64,000 nucleotides of DNA from NCBI GenBank assembly GCA_023213395.1, contig CM041465.1:242489741-242553740 (forward strand), given 5' to 3'. Made by a program: the position numbers and the translations under genes. Positions 63,466 through 64,000 of this stretch are shown here, in pieces. This DNA is from Cycas panzhihuaensis (lineage: Eukaryota > Cycadophyta). The notes under the pieces are model-generated. The model was not told the DNA's origin and ran no database searches. It saw only the letters and a list, made by a program, of their open reading frames with translations. How positions within the stretch are numbered: position 1 is the stretch's first letter; each line of letters opens with the position of its first letter.

Positions 63466-64000
63466 TCATGAGTAAAATTTCTTAAGGAATTTTTTATTAA
63501 TGGCTTTCTCAAATTCAAGACCCTCCAAGGTGGTGATCCTATAAGTGCCATTACCAAGGCTCTTGATAATGACAAAGGGGCCAACCCATCTGGGCTTGAA
63601 TTTGGTTAAGCGGTCATGAAGATACTCCAATTTGAGGACATTGTCCCCGAGAAACAAAGGACGAGAATGAAGATGTTTATTGTAGGTCCTTTGTGAGCAG
63701 GCTTTGGATGCTAGGTTAGCCTAGTAGGCGGCTAAGCATCTCTCATCCAAAGCTTCGAGGTCAAGGAGGCGAGCCTGGTAGATCGACTCCTCATCAACAA
63801 GACCCCGAAGAGAAACATGTAAGGAAAGAATCTCCACTTCCAATGGGAGTACCGCCTCGGTACCGTAAACCAGGGACAAGGTCATTCCCATGGCAGAACG
63901 TACAGAGGTGCAGTAAACCCACAAAGCAGAAGGGAGATGAAGGTGCCAGTCTCTTTGAGATTGAGCAATAGTTTTCTTTAGAATATTATTGAGAGTCTTA
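63466..64000 (-). pseudogene. Element C integrase, C-terminal part (runs off the window)
   Basis: Two open pieces: 63466-63657 reads LKLEYLHDRLTKFKPRWVGP and VIIKSLGNGTYRITTLEGLE with the end FLKKFYS; 63721-63924 reads SVRSAMGMTLSLVYGTEAVL and LEALDERCLAAY. The two are joined in one domain with one stop (TAG) between. The match to the integrase of A is close over the whole length. Catalytic residues lie beyond the window. Confidence 0.9.

Larger units (their letters stand above)
56158..64000 (-). mobile_element. Element C: Tat-like Ty3/gypsy retrotransposon with antisense PMD gene (3' part)
   Basis: The 3' LTR (56158-58839), polypurine tract, extra RNase H (-), antisense PMD gene (+) and integrase (-) are present; the rest lies beyond the window. 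Same plan as element A but clearly better kept, with longer open stretches. The left border is inferred from the first TG after the end of the copia-2 gag similarity and could be off by some 30 bp. Confidence 0.85.

Overview
This window looks like plant nuclear DNA made almost entirely of old LTR retrotransposons inserted into one another. I found no intact host gene, rRNA, tRNA or CRISPR array. The evidence is plant-type Ty1/copia and Ty3/gypsy proteins, initiator-Met primer sites, Tat-lineage elements with a second (archaeal-type) RNase H, and a plant mobile domain gene. The amount of nesting and decay suggests a very large genome, perhaps a gymnosperm, but the sequence alone cannot prove the species.

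Layout. (1) 1-25011: a decayed Ty1/copia element on the + strand (copia-1), gag from 1658 and 3' LTR at 24658-25011. It is split at 4791/23096 by element A (4792-23095), an 18.3-kb Tat-like gypsy element on the - strand. (2) 25012-32342: AT-rich sequence with no recognisable gene, containing a solo copia LTR (29188-29832) with perfect 5-bp target duplications. (3) 32343-36901: a decayed chromovirus on the - strand (element B) with a chromodomain remnant. (4) About 37.4 kb to 54936 and beyond: another old Tat-like element on the - strand (D). It was later hit by a solo LTR (45691-46013), by a 4.0-kb gag-only element with LTRs, PBS, PPT and perfect target duplications (46927-50936), and by a second copia element (copia-2, from 54937). 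(5) 56158-64000: Tat-like element C, - strand, inserted in the gag of copia-2 and running off the window.

Most interesting content: elements A, C and D each carry, on the + strand and so antisense to their own gag-pol, a plant mobile domain (PMD) gene. In C it can be modelled as a complete three-exon gene (TATA box at 60229, ATG at 60268, phase-0 intron, PMD exon, phase-1 intron, coiled-coil exon, stop at 62820). Both introns keep the frame, and the only damage is 14 internal stop codons (11 TAG, 3 TGA, no TAA), as expected if methylated CHG and CG sites decayed by deamination. In A the first intron, TATA box and start region are at homologous places. Its second intron has grown into more than 1 kb of TA repeats, and a segment spanning that intron is tandemly duplicated. 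The Tat elements also carry an extra RNase H. In A and C it lies between the PMD gene and the 3' LTR; in D it lies between the PMD gene and integrase.
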